Positions 1-8,622 are shown, numbered from the stretch's first letter. The stretch: 64,000 bases of DNA from Mucilaginibacter sp. JRF (GCF_015223065.1 NZ_JADFBY010000002.1:496001-560000), one strand, 5' to 3'. The notes: generated by a model not told the origin, from the sequence alone. Made by a program: numbers and translations.

Positions 1-1
1 G

Positions 2-2611
2 GTGCGTGTACAGCCCGGCGTAGTGCGCGATGAACTGAACCGCTACCTGCGCCCTTACGGTTTATACTTCGGCCCCGAAACTTCGACGGCCAACCGCGCC
101 ATGATAGGCGGCATGGTGGGCAACAATGCCTGTGGTTCCAATTCGCTGGTGTATGGCAGCACGCGCGATCATACATTGGAGGTTAAAGCCTTATTGAGCG
201 ATGGCAGCGAAGCGGTTTTCAGATCGATGAATTTTGAGGAGTTCATTGCCATGGGCGAGGGTGACACGCTCGAAGCATCGTTATACCGAACCATCAGGCA
301 ACAGCTTGGCGATTGGGAAGCGCAGCAGGAGATACGCCGCGAATTCCCGAAAGCCAGTATTAATCGTCGCAACACAGGCTACGCTGTTGATGTGCTGCTG
401 AACAGTAACCCATTTACTGCCGATGGCGATGATTTTAATTTTTGTAAGCTGATATGTGGCTCCGAGGGTACGCTGGCTTTTATCACCGAGATAAAGCTGA
501 ACCTGGAAGAACTACCTCCACAAATAACCGGGCTGCTTTGTGTGCATTGCCCATCTGTTGACGCGGCCTTGCATGCCAACATTATCGCCCTTAAATATCA
601 ACCACGCTCGTGCGAGTTGATAGATCATTATATACTGGATTGTACGCTCGATAATCCATCCCAAGCACTTAACCGATTTTTTGTACAAGGCAGCCCCAAG
701 GCTATTTTGGTGGTTGAATTATCGGCACAAAATTATGATGAACTGAATGCCATTGCCGCCGGGCTGGAGGCTGAATTGCGGCAGGGTGGTTTGGGCTATC
801 ATTTCCCGTTATTAACGGGTGCTAAGCAAAATTCGGTATGGTCGTTACGCAAGGCGGGGCTTGGCCTGCTAAGCAACCTGCCCGGTGATGAAAAGGCCGT
901 GGCCGTTATTGAAGATACCGCCGTTGATGCCGCCGACCTGCCCGCTTACATAGCCGAATTTAATGAGATATTAGAGAAGCACGGTCTGTACAGCGTTTAC
1001 TATGCCCACGCCGGATCGGGGGAGTTGCATTTGCGACCGATGCTGAACTTAAAGACCGCTGAGGGCGTGCGGAAATTCCGCATTGTAGCGCAGGAAATAG
1101 CCGGACTGGTTAAGAAATATCGTGGCTCGCTAAGCGGCGAGCATGGCGATGGACGCCTGCGTGGCGAATTCATTCCGCAAATGATAGGGGAGAAGAATTA
1201 TAGCCTGCTGCAAGCCATCAAACAAACCTGGGACCCACAGGGCATCTTTAATCCCGGCAAAATAACCGGTACGCCACCAATGGATGAGTACCTGCGTTAC
1301 AAACCCGGTCAGCAGGTGCCGCATATTGAAACCGTGTTCCGTTTTCGCGGGCAAAATATATTACAGCATGCCGAGCAGTGCAATGGCTCGGGCGATTGCC
1401 GTAAATCGCCGCAGGCGGGCGGTACCATGTGTCCATCGTACATGGCCACCCGTAACGAGCAGGATACCACCCGTGCCCGTGCCAATACGCTGCGCCATTA
1501 CCTCACCAATTCGGCCAAGCTGAACCGTTTTGATCATCCCGAAATAAAGGAGGTGATGGATTTGTGCCTGAGCTGCAAGGGCTGCCGCTCGGAGTGCCCG
1601 TCAAGCGTGGATATGGCCAAGCTGAAAGCCGAATTTTTGCAGCATTATTATGATGCCAACGGCACACCCATGCAGGCTAAGCTGATAGCCGCGTTGCCCC
1701 GGCTCAATAAGTTGGGCATGGCCTGGCCGGGCTTATACAATTTCTTTACGGCTGATAATGCTATCGGTAACACACTCAAAAATAGCCTCGGCTTTTCGGC
1801 AAAACGTACTCTGCCCTGTCTTGCCCCGCAAACCTTGCGGCACTGGCATAAAAAGCAGCGTGATGGAAAGCAGAACGGCAAGCGTGTTTACTTCTTCTGC
1901 GATGAATTTACCAACTATAATGATGTAAGTATCGGCCAAAAGGCTATTCAATTATTACAGGCGCTGGGTTACGAGGTTATCATTCCGCAACATCTGGAAA
2001 GCTCGCGTACTATGCTCTCCAAAGGTTTATTAAGGCAGGCCAAAGCGGTGGCCGAACGTAATGTAGAATTGCTGGCTCCATTAATTAATGATGATGCGCC
2101 GATTATCGGTATCGAGCCATCGGCCATATTAAGCTTTAGGGATGAATACCCCGATCTGGTTCGCGAAGACCTTTTGCCTCAGTCGCAAACCCTCGCGAAA
2201 AATGCCTTGCTGTTCGAGGAATTCATCGCCCGTGAAGTAAATAACGGCAACATAACCGGCGAACAATTCACTGCCGAACATAAAGAAATACTGTTGCACG
2301 GCCACTGCCAACAAAAGGCCTGGAATGTACAAGCTGCATCGCAAACTGTGTTGGGTTTGCCGGTTAATTATAAGGTTGATGTTATTCCGTCGGGTTGTTG
2401 TGGTATGGCGGGTTCGTTCGGGTATGAGGATAAGCATTACGATGTTTCAATGCGCATAGGCGAATTGGTACTGTTCCCAACGGTGCGCAATGCCGGTGCC
2501 GGTACCATTATAGCCGCGCCGGGCACCAGTTGCCGCCATCAAATTAAGGATGGTACAGGCACCGTAGCCCTGCACCCTGCCGAGGTTTTGTGGGATGCAC
2601 TGAAAAAGTAG
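2..2611 (+). CDS. FAD-linked oxidase / Fe-S oxidoreductase fusion (YdiJ-like), 5' truncated
   Basis: Probable membrane-associated or soluble flavoprotein that oxidises a 2-hydroxyacid such as D-2-hydroxyglutarate or D-lactate. The frame is open to the window edge, so the first residues, roughly 100 by comparison with the ~1000-residue family, are missing. Visible parts in order: the end of a PCMH-type FAD-binding domain (GNNACGSNS, about residue 40 of the visible part), a FAD-oxidase C-terminal domain ending in SGEHGDGRLRG (about 377), two ferredoxin-like cysteine clusters (CNGSGDC near 460, CLSCKGCRSECP near 522), and CCG-type Fe-S motifs (HGHCQQ near 765, SGCCGMAGSFG near 796). This is a GlcD plus GlcF fusion. 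The substrate cannot be read from the sequence; YdiJ/D-2-hydroxyglutarate dehydrogenase is the closest family I recognise. Confidence 0.85.
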   Translation: MRVQPGVVRDELNRYLRPYGLYFGPETSTANRAMIGGMVGNNACGSNSLVYGSTRDHTLEVKALLSDGSEAVFRSMNFEEFIAMGEGDTLEASLYRTIRQQLGDWEAQQEIRREFPKASINRRNTGYAVDVLLNSNPFTADGDDFNFCKLICGSEGTLAFITEIKLNLEELPPQITGLLCVHCPSVDAALHANIIALKYQPRSCELIDHYILDCTLDNPSQALNRFFVQGSPKAILVVELSAQNYDELNAIAAGLEAELRQGGLGYHFPLLTGAKQNSVWSLRKAGLGLLSNLPGDEKAVAVIEDTAVDAADLPAYIAEFNEILEKHGLYSVYYAHAGSGELHLRPMLNLKTAEGVRKFRIVAQEIAGLVKKYRGSLSGEHGDGRLRGEFIPQMIGEKNYSLLQAIKQTWDPQGIFNPGKITGTPPMDEYLRYKPGQQVPHIETVFRFRGQNILQHAEQCNGSGDCRKSPQAGGTMCPSYMATRNEQDTTRARANTLRHYLTNSAKLNRFDHPEIKEVMDLCLSCKGCRSECPSSVDMAKLKAEFLQHYYDANGTPMQAKLIAALPRLNKLGMAWPGLYNFFTADNAIGNTLKNSLGFSAKRTLPCLAPQTLRHWHKKQRDGKQNGKRVYFFCDEFTNYNDVSIGQKAIQLLQALGYEVIIPQHLESSRTMLSKGLLRQAKAVAERNVELLAPLINDDAPIIGIEPSAILSFRDEYPDLVREDLLPQSQTLAKNALLFEEFIAREVNNGNITGEQFTAEHKEILLHGHCQQKAWNVQAASQTVLGLPVNYKVDVIPSGCCGMAGSFGYEDKHYDVSMRIGELVLFPTVRNAGAGTIIAAPGTSCRHQIKDGTGTVALHPAEVLWDALKK

Positions 2612-2738
2612 AGCATTCTATACAATATGTCTACTAAAATATATTACTAAGAAAACAATTATACTATTAGATTATTTTAATAATGTCTATTGAATCTTAG
2701 AAGTGTAAAAAATACTAACAAATATTAACAACCATACT

Positions 2739-4457
2739 GTGAGCCTTAAACACACGCACCTCAACATCGGCATTATAGGCGGCGGGCCGAGCGCCATGTT
2801 TCTATACAAACGCCTTGTTGAACATGCCGACCCAACCGTTACAATCACCATCTACGAGAAAAGCGACCGGCTTGGCGCGGGTATGCCCTACAGCGCTTCG
2901 GGCGCTAATGATGAGCATATTACCAACGTATCGGGCAATGAGATACCGGAACTGGTAACTACCGTGTCCGACTGGATATGCACCGTGCCTAAGGATACCC
3001 TCGATAAGTTTAAGATAGACCCCGAACGTTTTAACGAATACAAAGTGCTGCCCCGATTGCTGTTTGGCCAGTACCTTACCGAGCAATTCAGGCTGCTGAT
3101 GCAGCAGGCAAAGGAAAAGGGCATTGAAACCATTGTGAACTACAATACCGCCGTGGCCGATGTGGTCGACTATCCCGATGAGGATAGGATACAGGTAGTT
3201 ACTGCCGATGGGTGCAAAGTTTATCATCACCGTGTGGCTATTTGTACCGGACATTTCTGGCCAAAAAAATACGAAGGCAAGGTTGAGGGTTATTTTGACT
3301 CGCCTTACCCACCTTCAAAACTCACCTTTAAGGCTGACCATGAGGTGGCTATACGTGGTTCATCATTAACGGCTATTGATGCCATCCGTACGCTATCAAG
3401 ATACAATGGCAGTTTTGATAAGGATGCCGATGGAAAGCTTACCTATGAGGGATATCCTGATAGCCAGAATTTTAGGATGGTGATGCACTCGCGCAATGGT
3501 TTGCTGCCTGCCATGCGTTTCCATCTGGAAGATTCGCACCTGGGTAAAAATACGGTATTAAGCGCCGATGAGGTTAAGGCCGAGCGCGATGCCAACAATG
3601 GTTTTTTGCCGTTGGATTATGTGTTTGAAAACAACTTTAAGGATGGCATCAAACAAAACGATCCTGAGTTTTACGCCCGTATTAAGGATATGCAGATGGA
3701 GGAATTTGTTGACTTGATGATGGGTATGCGCGAACGCCGGGATGCCTTTGAGCTGTTACAGGCTGAATACGATGAAGCCGAGCGATCCATAAAAAAACGT
3801 GAATCCATTTACTGGAAAGAGATGCTGGGTATATTAAGTTTCGCGATGAATTATCCGGCCAAATACTTTTCGGCAGAGGATATGCTGCGGGTGCAAAAAA
3901 CGCTGATGCCGCTCATATCTATCGTAATAGCTTACGTGCCACAAAGCTCTGCCGGTGAGATGCTTGCGTTACACAGTGCAGGTGTGCTTGATATTGTAGC
4001 CGTGGGCGATGACAGTACTATTGAACCTGCCGAGGGTGGAGGCGTAACCGTTACGTATACAGATGAGGACGGCGGGCAAAAAACCAAACACTATGCAACT
4101 TTTGTTGATTGCATAGGGCAGCCGCACCTTGCCTTTAGCGATATACCCTATAAAAGCCTGGTTGATGAGCGTGTGCTGACACCCGCAAAGCTAAAATTCA
4201 GTGACCCAAATGCGGGACAGGACGCACTTGCCAAAAACGATAGTAAGGTGACCAAAGATAGCACCGGCGATTATTATTTGACCGTGCCGGGAGTGGCCAT
4301 AAACGATAGCTTTGAAGCGGTGGATGGTTATGGGGCTTTCAACGGGCGCATTTATATTTTAGCGGTGCCATACATAGGTGGTTTTAACCCCGATTACTCG
4401 GGGCTTGATTTTGGTGAAGCGGCATCGGCACTGGTAATAAAAGCCATGATGCGTTGA
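2739..4457 (+). CDS. FAD/NAD(P)-binding protein (NAD_binding_9 type)
   Basis: A 572-residue flavoprotein starting at GTG. The Rossmann dinucleotide motif IGIIGGGPSA lies at residues 11-20 and is followed by the YEKSDRLGAGMPY segment typical of the FAD-NAD(P)-binding family (PF13454). No signal peptide or membrane segment is visible, so it is probably cytoplasmic. The family is large and mostly uncharacterised; some members hydroxylate or oxidise small molecules, but no substrate can be inferred here. It lies 127 bp after the Fe-S oxidoreductase and 45 bp before the PA2169-type gene, all on the same strand, so co-transcription with the latter is possible. No ATG competes closely with the GTG, and residues from H5 onward match the expected N-terminus. 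Confidence 0.75.
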   Translation: MSLKHTHLNIGIIGGGPSAMFLYKRLVEHADPTVTITIYEKSDRLGAGMPYSASGANDEHITNVSGNEIPELVTTVSDWICTVPKDTLDKFKIDPERFNEYKVLPRLLFGQYLTEQFRLLMQQAKEKGIETIVNYNTAVADVVDYPDEDRIQVVTADGCKVYHHRVAICTGHFWPKKYEGKVEGYFDSPYPPSKLTFKADHEVAIRGSSLTAIDAIRTLSRYNGSFDKDADGKLTYEGYPDSQNFRMVMHSRNGLLPAMRFHLEDSHLGKNTVLSADEVKAERDANNGFLPLDYVFENNFKDGIKQNDPEFYARIKDMQMEEFVDLMMGMRERRDAFELLQAEYDEAERSIKKRESIYWKEMLGILSFAMNYPAKYFSAEDMLRVQKTLMPLISIVIAYVPQSSAGEMLALHSAGVLDIVAVGDDSTIEPAEGGGVTVTYTDEDGGQKTKHYATFVDCIGQPHLAFSDIPYKSLVDERVLTPAKLKFSDPNAGQDALAKNDSKVTKDSTGDYYLTVPGVAINDSFEAVDGYGAFNGRIYILAVPYIGGFNPDYSGLDFGEAASALVIKAMMR

Positions 4458-4502
4458 GGCTGGCACAGTGATTGCAACCTATCAACCAAACATCAAAAAA
4501 CT

Positions 4503-4958
4503 ATGGAAACTACAGAAAAAGCAATTGACGTGTTGAATGATCTGATCGAGATCAATAACGATCGTATCGCGGGATTTGAAAAGGCGATTGCCGATATTAA
4601 GGACGAGAACATCGACCTGAAGGAGCTGTTTCAAACCTATGCTACACAAAGCCGCAAATTTAGCCAGGAGCTTACCGCCCTTACAGCTGCACGCGGTGGC
4701 GACGTAGAAACAGGTAACAGCGTAAGCGGTACCCTGCATCGCGCGTGGATCGACGTAAAATCATTGTTTGGCGGTACCGACCGTGCAAGCATTTTAAGCG
4801 AAGCCGAGAGGGGTGAGGATGCCATTAAAAAAGCATACACCACTGCCCTTACCGAAGGTGGCCTGAGTGGCGAACCATTGGAAACAGTAACAGCCCAAGC
4901 TCAGGATATACAATCGGCGCATGATAGCATCAAAGCCCTGCGCGACGCGGCTAAGTAA
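4503..4958 (+). CDS. PA2169 family four-helix-bundle protein (DUF2383)
   Basis: A 151-residue, highly charged, helical protein with the layout of the DUF2383/PA2169 family: an N-terminal EKAIDVLNDLIEINNDR helix, a central SQELTALTAARGG segment, and a W-containing DVKSLFGG turn, followed by helices rich in Glu and Ala. The fold is ferritin-like, but the family is of unknown function and is often associated with stress conditions. It has no signal peptide. It starts at ATG 45 bp after the flavoprotein gene and is followed by a clear hairpin terminator, so it ends the transcription unit. Confidence 0.85.
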   Translation: METTEKAIDVLNDLIEINNDRIAGFEKAIADIKDENIDLKELFQTYATQSRKFSQELTALTAARGGDVETGNSVSGTLHRAWIDVKSLFGGTDRASILSEAERGEDAIKKAYTTALTEGGLSGEPLETVTAQAQDIQSAHDSIKALRDAAK

Positions 4959-4985
4959 TGAGCCTTTGAATCTTGGATGAAAATA

Positions 4986-5014
4986 AAAATGCCCGGCATA
5001 AGTCGGGCATTTTT
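4986..5014. terminator. Bidirectional intrinsic terminator
   Basis: The arms AAAATGCCCG and CGGGCATTTT are perfectly complementary around an eight-to-nine base loop, with T-rich sequence on both sides. It separates the convergent PA2169-type gene (+) and the XRE regulator gene (-), and can serve both. Confidence 0.85.
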
Positions 5015-5017
5015 ATT

Positions 5018-5374
5018 TTATACCGCTTGCTGCCCCGGCAGCTTATCTCTTAATTCGTGTAGTTCAATTTCGTAGGCGCGCATGCGGGCGTGTAAAATAT
5101 CAACCTCGGTACGCAGCATTTGTATTTCGGTAATGAGTTTGGCGCCGTCGGCTTTGTTGATCTTCTTATCGCCGGTACCCAATATTAACCATTCGGGAGA
5201 GTATTTGAGCTGAAAGCATAGCTTGCTGATGAGGTAGTAGCTCATCTCCTGCTTTTGGTTGATCACCTTGCTGATAAAGCCCTGGTCAACCCCAATGGCC
5301 GATGCCAGGCCAACCTGGCCGCCATGCTCCTTTACAATTACCTTAAGCCTTTTTACAATGCCGTCATCACTCAT
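5018..5374 (-). CDS. XRE-family helix-turn-helix regulator with coiled-coil tail
   Basis: A 118-residue DNA-binding protein. Residues 5-65 form a Cro/C1-type HTH (GLASAIGVDQGFISKVINQ contains the recognition helix) ending in the SPEWLILGTG turn seen in phage-type repressors. Residues 75-112 are a heptad-like coiled coil (ITEIQMLRTEVDILHARM), suggesting dimerisation. There is no effector or protease domain. It lies in a minus-strand run with a small membrane protein, a GNAT enzyme and an S24 repressor, though the gaps are 65-80 bp. Targets are unknown. Confidence 0.75.
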   Translation of the reverse strand: MSDDGIVKRLKVIVKEHGGQVGLASAIGVDQGFISKVINQKQEMSYYLISKLCFQLKYSPEWLILGTGDKKINKADGAKLITEIQMLRTEVDILHARMRAYEIELHELRDKLPGQQAV

Positions 5375-5439
5375 GATGATGCAATTATAAACATTTTGGC
5401 AATGAGGCCAAGCCTAAAGCAGTTTTTTAATGCCTAAGC

Positions 5440-5781
5440 TTAAGCGGCGTGCGGAGCGTGTTTTTTGATGTAGTTAAGTATCAGATCCAACTTGTTGGCA
5501 TACTCGGGCAAAGGCATTTTGCCGGTATTGTAATCGTTGGTGGTTTCGTCGAGCTTTTGGCTTACCTTGTGGTAAAGCGGAGTGTTAGCTTTTTCAACGT
5601 TCGATAGTACGGTTTGTACCTTGTATAGTTTTGAAGCGGTTGCCTGCTTCATCAGCAAAGGCTCAAAGCCCTGGCTTTTCTCTAAAATATTGTTGAATTT
5701 TTTGCGCTGGCGAATATCAAATATTAATATTAGCAAAAGTATAACTGCGCCTGCGTATGCGTATGGAATCAACTCGTTCAT
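5440..5781 (-). CDS. Small single-pass membrane protein, unknown function
   Basis: 113 residues. One hydrophobic segment at about residues 7-23 (YAYAGAVILLLILIFDI) is followed by basic RQRKK, giving an N-out/C-in anchor. The rest is a soluble, mostly helical domain ending in KKHAPHAA. I do not recognise a named family. Codon use resembles its neighbours and the start is a clear ATG. Confidence 0.6.
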   Translation of the reverse strand: MNELIPYAYAGAVILLLILIFDIRQRKKFNNILEKSQGFEPLLMKQATASKLYKVQTVLSNVEKANTPLYHKVSQKLDETTNDYNTGKMPLPEYANKLDLILNYIKKHAPHAA

Positions 5782-5859
5782 GCGTATAGGGTATTTTACT
5801 ACCTTTACGAATGTTGCGCCTAAATGGTTTTATATGAGGGCCTAAAAAATGAAAAAAAT

Positions 5860-6363
5860 TTAACTTAGTGTTTTTTCATAGCAAATAAAGCGCAAGCCTG
5901 GTTTGTTGGCAAGATCAATTTCGCCCATATTTTTATACCCCGATTTTTCAAGCAAGCGTTGCATGGCCTTGTTTACCGTGTTGGTATCGGCCTGTGCCTT
6001 GTTTATGTTTTTCGATTGGGCAACTACATCCGCATGGGCAAGCAACGCCGCCGCTATGCCCAACCCCTGAAATCGCGGACTAACCGCCAGCCTGTGCGTA
6101 ACCACCGCGGGTATACTGGTATCAATACCCGCCTGCGCGTAATCCGGCTCCGATTGGCTGGTGATGGCCGTAACCCCTGCAATTTGTCCCTCATGCTCGG
6201 CAACCCATAGTTGTTGCAGCTCTATGTCTTTGGCAAAAACTATGCTGTTGGGGTAGGCATCGCTCCATTGTAAATTGCCTGATGCCTGCATTAATGGCAC
6301 CACTTCGGTAACAATGGTCATGATCTCTGATATATCGGCAAGTGTGGCTTCGCGTATAGTCAT
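5860..6363 (-). CDS. GNAT family N-acetyltransferase
   Basis: A 167-residue acetyl-CoA-dependent acyltransferase. The N-terminal MTIREATLADISEIMTI strand-helix is typical of GNAT enzymes, and the acetyl-CoA binding loop is seen as RFQGLGIAAALLAHA (about residues 97-111). The C-terminal motif ends in ALRFICYEKTL-like strand residues. No substrate can be assigned. Its stop is 78 bp upstream of the next minus-strand start and its own ATG lies 28 bp after the S24 repressor gene, so it may be transcribed with that repressor. Confidence 0.8.
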   Translation of the reverse strand: MTIREATLADISEIMTIVTEVVPLMQASGNLQWSDAYPNSIVFAKDIELQQLWVAEHEGQIAGVTAITSQSEPDYAQAGIDTSIPAVVTHRLAVSPRFQGLGIAAALLAHADVVAQSKNINKAQADTNTVNKAMQRLLEKSGYKNMGEIDLANKPGLRFICYEKTLS

Positions 6364-6391
6364 AGTAAATTAAGTAGATGTAAAAAATGTA

Positions 6392-7096
6392 TTAGTGATT
6401 GTGTTTTTTGTGAATATCCTTTACCAGGCACAATTTCTTAATGTCGGCAATCTTTATCACAAAGGGCGCGTACTTAAGGCGGTTGCCTACCATTTCGGTG
6501 GTATTGTCTGAGTGGGCTATCACCTCGTCGGCAGTATCACCGGCAAGCAGGCGTTTATACATACGGTAGTCGCCCCATTCAATATAGTATACCTCGCCGG
6601 GCAATATTTTCATGTCGTGAATTATTTTCAGCGCTACCCAGCAACCATTCTCCAGGTAGGGGTACATGCTATGGCCCCAAACCGGTAAGGCAAAATCGCA
6701 ATCCTCAATACCCGGAAAGTTCATGTGGCCAACCGGGTTGCTGTCATTTATATCGTTATAAACCTCAACTCCGGTGGCTGTGGCTATCACTTCGTACATG
6801 GGTATACCCTCAAATGGCCTTTTGGTGGTAACAACTGCCGTACTATTTTCTTTATTCTTGGCTGGAGATAAATATTCTTGATAGATTTCTTTAAAAAGTT
6901 TTAATTTTTCTGGATCGATGTTTTGTCTGCTTTTAACAATCTCCGTAATTGTGCTGGCCGAGTTATAGCCAAGCGCCTCAGCTAATTGCGTGTTATTATA
7001 AAATGCCTTACCACGAAGCTGTGTGTAGAGTATAATGAACTCTAAAGTTTCGGGTCTTACCGTTTTAATCTTGTTGGGTTTTGCAGACTGATCCAT
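6392..7096 (-). CDS. S24 family (LexA/C2-like) repressor-peptidase
   Basis: A 234-residue regulator with two parts. The N-terminal HTH lies at about residues 32-60 (NTQLAEALGYNSASTITEIV). The C-terminal S24 peptidase domain has the nucleophile in GHSMYPYL (Ser143) and the general base Lys181 in YRMYKRLL. The usual Ala-Gly cleavage pair is not obvious; the corresponding stretch reads ATATGVEV around residues 105-112, so self-cleavage is uncertain. Proteins of this type are phage repressors or SOS-like regulators. It is divergent from a small gene at 7239, and a palindrome overlapping that gene's promoter is a likely operator. Confidence 0.8.
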   Translation of the reverse strand: MDQSAKPNKIKTVRPETLEFIILYTQLRGKAFYNNTQLAEALGYNSASTITEIVKSRQNIDPEKLKLFKEIYQEYLSPAKNKENSTAVVTTKRPFEGIPMYEVIATATGVEVYNDINDSNPVGHMNFPGIEDCDFALPVWGHSMYPYLENGCWVALKIIHDMKILPGEVYYIEWGDYRMYKRLLAGDTADEVIAHSDNTTEMVGNRLKYAPFVIKIADIKKLCLVKDIHKKHNH

Positions 7097-7111
7097 AAAG
7101 AAAGATTTTGT

Positions 7112-7152
7112 AAATATTTCTTGATATAAATACAGAAATATCTTTATATTTG
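7112..7152 (+). promoter_or_regulatory. Candidate operator overlapping a Bacteroidota-type promoter
   Basis: AAATATTTCT (7112-7121) and AGAAATATCT (7134-7143) form a 9-of-10 inverted repeat with a 12-base spacer. Just after it lies TATATTTG (7145-7152), a perfect match to the TAnnTTTG -7 element, with TTG at 7121-7123 as a possible -33 element. The promoter faces the small gene at 7239; the repeat covers the spacer, so the S24 repressor encoded on the other side could block it. Location and shape are observed; binding is inferred. Confidence 0.5.
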
Positions 7153-7238
7153 TTTCGTTGTTTGATGCTAAGCTAAACTTAATTAATTAAACATCCAAAC
7201 ATCTTATCAAGAATTTACAGTATTTAAAGAATTGTAGC

Positions 7239-7442
7239 ATGTATATAGCCTACCTATCACCCGAGCTTTTGCCTGTTAAGGCTAATCAACAAAACCACAT
7301 GCCTGCTGATGCTGACGAGCAAACCTTCCACAATGCGCGGATGGAGGGTTACACGGCGGCGTGTGCAAGATTGAGTAAGGAGATAGCAGCAATTCAACAA
7401 TACCTGCCGGGCTGGCTTCCGGAACGGCCCGGGCTCAAGTAA
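7239..7442 (+). CDS. Small protein in the divergent (Cro-like) position, unknown function
   Basis: 67 residues. The C-terminal half has the pattern GYTAACARLSKEI..IQQYLPGW, an amphipathic helix followed by Pro/Trp turns. I have the impression of similar short proteins in Bacteroidota mobile regions, but cannot name a family. It starts with ATG about 85 bases after a TAnnTTTG promoter and is divergent from the S24 repressor, which is the arrangement expected of a repressor-controlled gene. It has no HTH. The coding assignment rests on context and codon use. Confidence 0.5.
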   Translation: MYIAYLSPELLPVKANQQNHMPADADEQTFHNARMEGYTAACARLSKEIAAIQQYLPGWLPERPGLK

Positions 7443-7562
7443 ACCAATTAACCGCCCTGCACGGGCAAACATTTAATCAAATCTGAATCCCTGTAGTTGC
7501 TGCCTTGCCGCGCTACCGATTAACACAAAGCTCCTCCTGAAGGGGGTTGGGGGGCATATGTC

Positions 7563-7979
7563 ATGATCAAATTATCACAAAAACTAAAACAGCAACTATG
7601 GTGGTTAATAATTTCGGTTGATTATAACTACAGTCGCATTGCCATTGCCGACCACGACCTTACCGACGAGGCTATGACTCTATGGCTTGAAGATAAACAG
7701 GATTACAAGAACACTCTGGATGAATGCCTGCGCCTCGACCTGCCCCTTACCCGTTTTGCCCGCCTTATAAAAAGCGAAGGACTCAACAGTTACGAGGGCA
7801 CCAAGGTACACGCCAAAAAAGGCTACCTATATAAAACCCGCATCGAAATAAACGAACCCATAACCTGGTACCGCGACGATGCCACCCTCACCGAACAACA
7901 ATGGGCCCGCGAAGCCTTATTAAAAGCCATACTTACACAGTTAGTGGAAAATGAGGTTTATGATGGTAGTCTTTCGTAA
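7563..7979 (+). CDS. Hypothetical protein, 138 aa
   Basis: A soluble, acidic, Trp- and Tyr-containing protein (KQQLWWLIISVDYNYSR near the start, EPITWYRDDATLTEQQW near residue 100). There are no signal peptide, membrane segment or motifs I can name. Codon use is normal for the window. It follows the 67-residue gene by 120 bp on the same strand and is followed by a kilobase of repeats. The ATG at 7563 is preceded by a G-rich CT-type repeat, so its promoter is unclear. Confidence 0.55.
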   Translation: MIKLSQKLKQQLWWLIISVDYNYSRIAIADHDLTDEAMTLWLEDKQDYKNTLDECLRLDLPLTRFARLIKSEGLNSYEGTKVHAKKGYLYKTRIEINEPITWYRDDATLTEQQWAREALLKAILTQLVENEVYDGSLS

Positions 7980-8105
7980 AAGCAATTTCACTGCTAATGA
8001 GTATAGGGGGGGATGTAGACGGCTTTGTTTTATAAGGTGCTTTTTTAATTCCCTCCCCACGGGAGGGTTAGGGAGGGGTTTCGCAAACCATCGCTTTTAA
8101 GATCT

Positions 8106-8172
8106 TGTCATTTCGAGCGACAGCGAGAAATCTGCACGCGTTCATAGTCAGGCGACAGATTTCTCCTCGTAC
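8106..8172. repeat. Family-1 palindromic repeat (right arm truncated)
   Basis: Left arm TGTCATTTCGA...GAGAAATCTG and right arm CAGATTTCTCCTCGTAC are inverted partners around a variable centre. The outer right arm (TCGAAATGACA) is missing, and a CT-rich hairpin begins at the break. Related copies lie at 8623, 16899, 27419, 36535, 36957 and 56633. Confidence 0.85.
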
Positions 8173-8233
8173 AACCCCTCCTAAATCCTCCCCGAGGGGG
8201 AGAACTTTAATATAATTATGTTCTTCAAAAAGA

Positions 8234-8560
8234 GCGTAGGCCTGGCAGAAAACCGGGCCAGGGAGTATGGCCTTGCGGGCGGAAGGTTTTTTCTGCCTTG
8301 ACTTTTGGTTACTTTGTGGCTAAGACAAAGTAACTGGGCTCTGCGCCCAAGAGCAGGCCGACTTTCATAAAAAGTACAACCACTTAATAAAAGCACTTTC
8401 TCAAAATCGCTTCATTACCTGTCCTAAATTTCTTTTGAGCGACCAAAAGAAACAAAAGTCGCCGGCTACGCCCTGCCCGGTGAAAGGTTATGCTTTGGCT
8501 GGGCTTGTGCTACTCCGGGCATTTCTGATGCCGGTAATAAAGGTTATTTAAAGGTTGTGC
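8234..8560 (+). repeat. Composite structured repeat, copy 1
   Basis: Core 1 (8234-8362, 129 bp) and core 2 (8461-8560, 100 bp) are separated by a variable middle. Core 1 holds three hairpin-forming stretches: GGCAGAAAACC with GGTTTTTTCTGCC, a perfect 10-bp stem GTTACTTTGT/ACAAAGTAAC (8308-8334), and TGGGC/GCCCA. The same two cores occur at 36659 and, inverted, at 56249. The minus strand has a frame through core 1 that is open in all copies, but substitutions fall mainly outside paired positions, so I treat it as a structured non-coding repeat. Confidence 0.85.
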
Positions 8561-8622
8561 TTTGGTTTTGTTAATCAATACGTCATTGCAATGACGTCGT
8601 TTTTTAAAATGCCTAATAAACT

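Noticed and set aside
8181-8396. Minus-strand ORF through core 1 of the composite repeat, also open at 36537-36821 and, in the plus direction, at 56460-56672
   Set aside because: The frame is open in all copies, but core 1 is hairpin-rich, differences change amino acids, and the ends differ completely outside the core. It is better explained as a by-product of the structured repeat.
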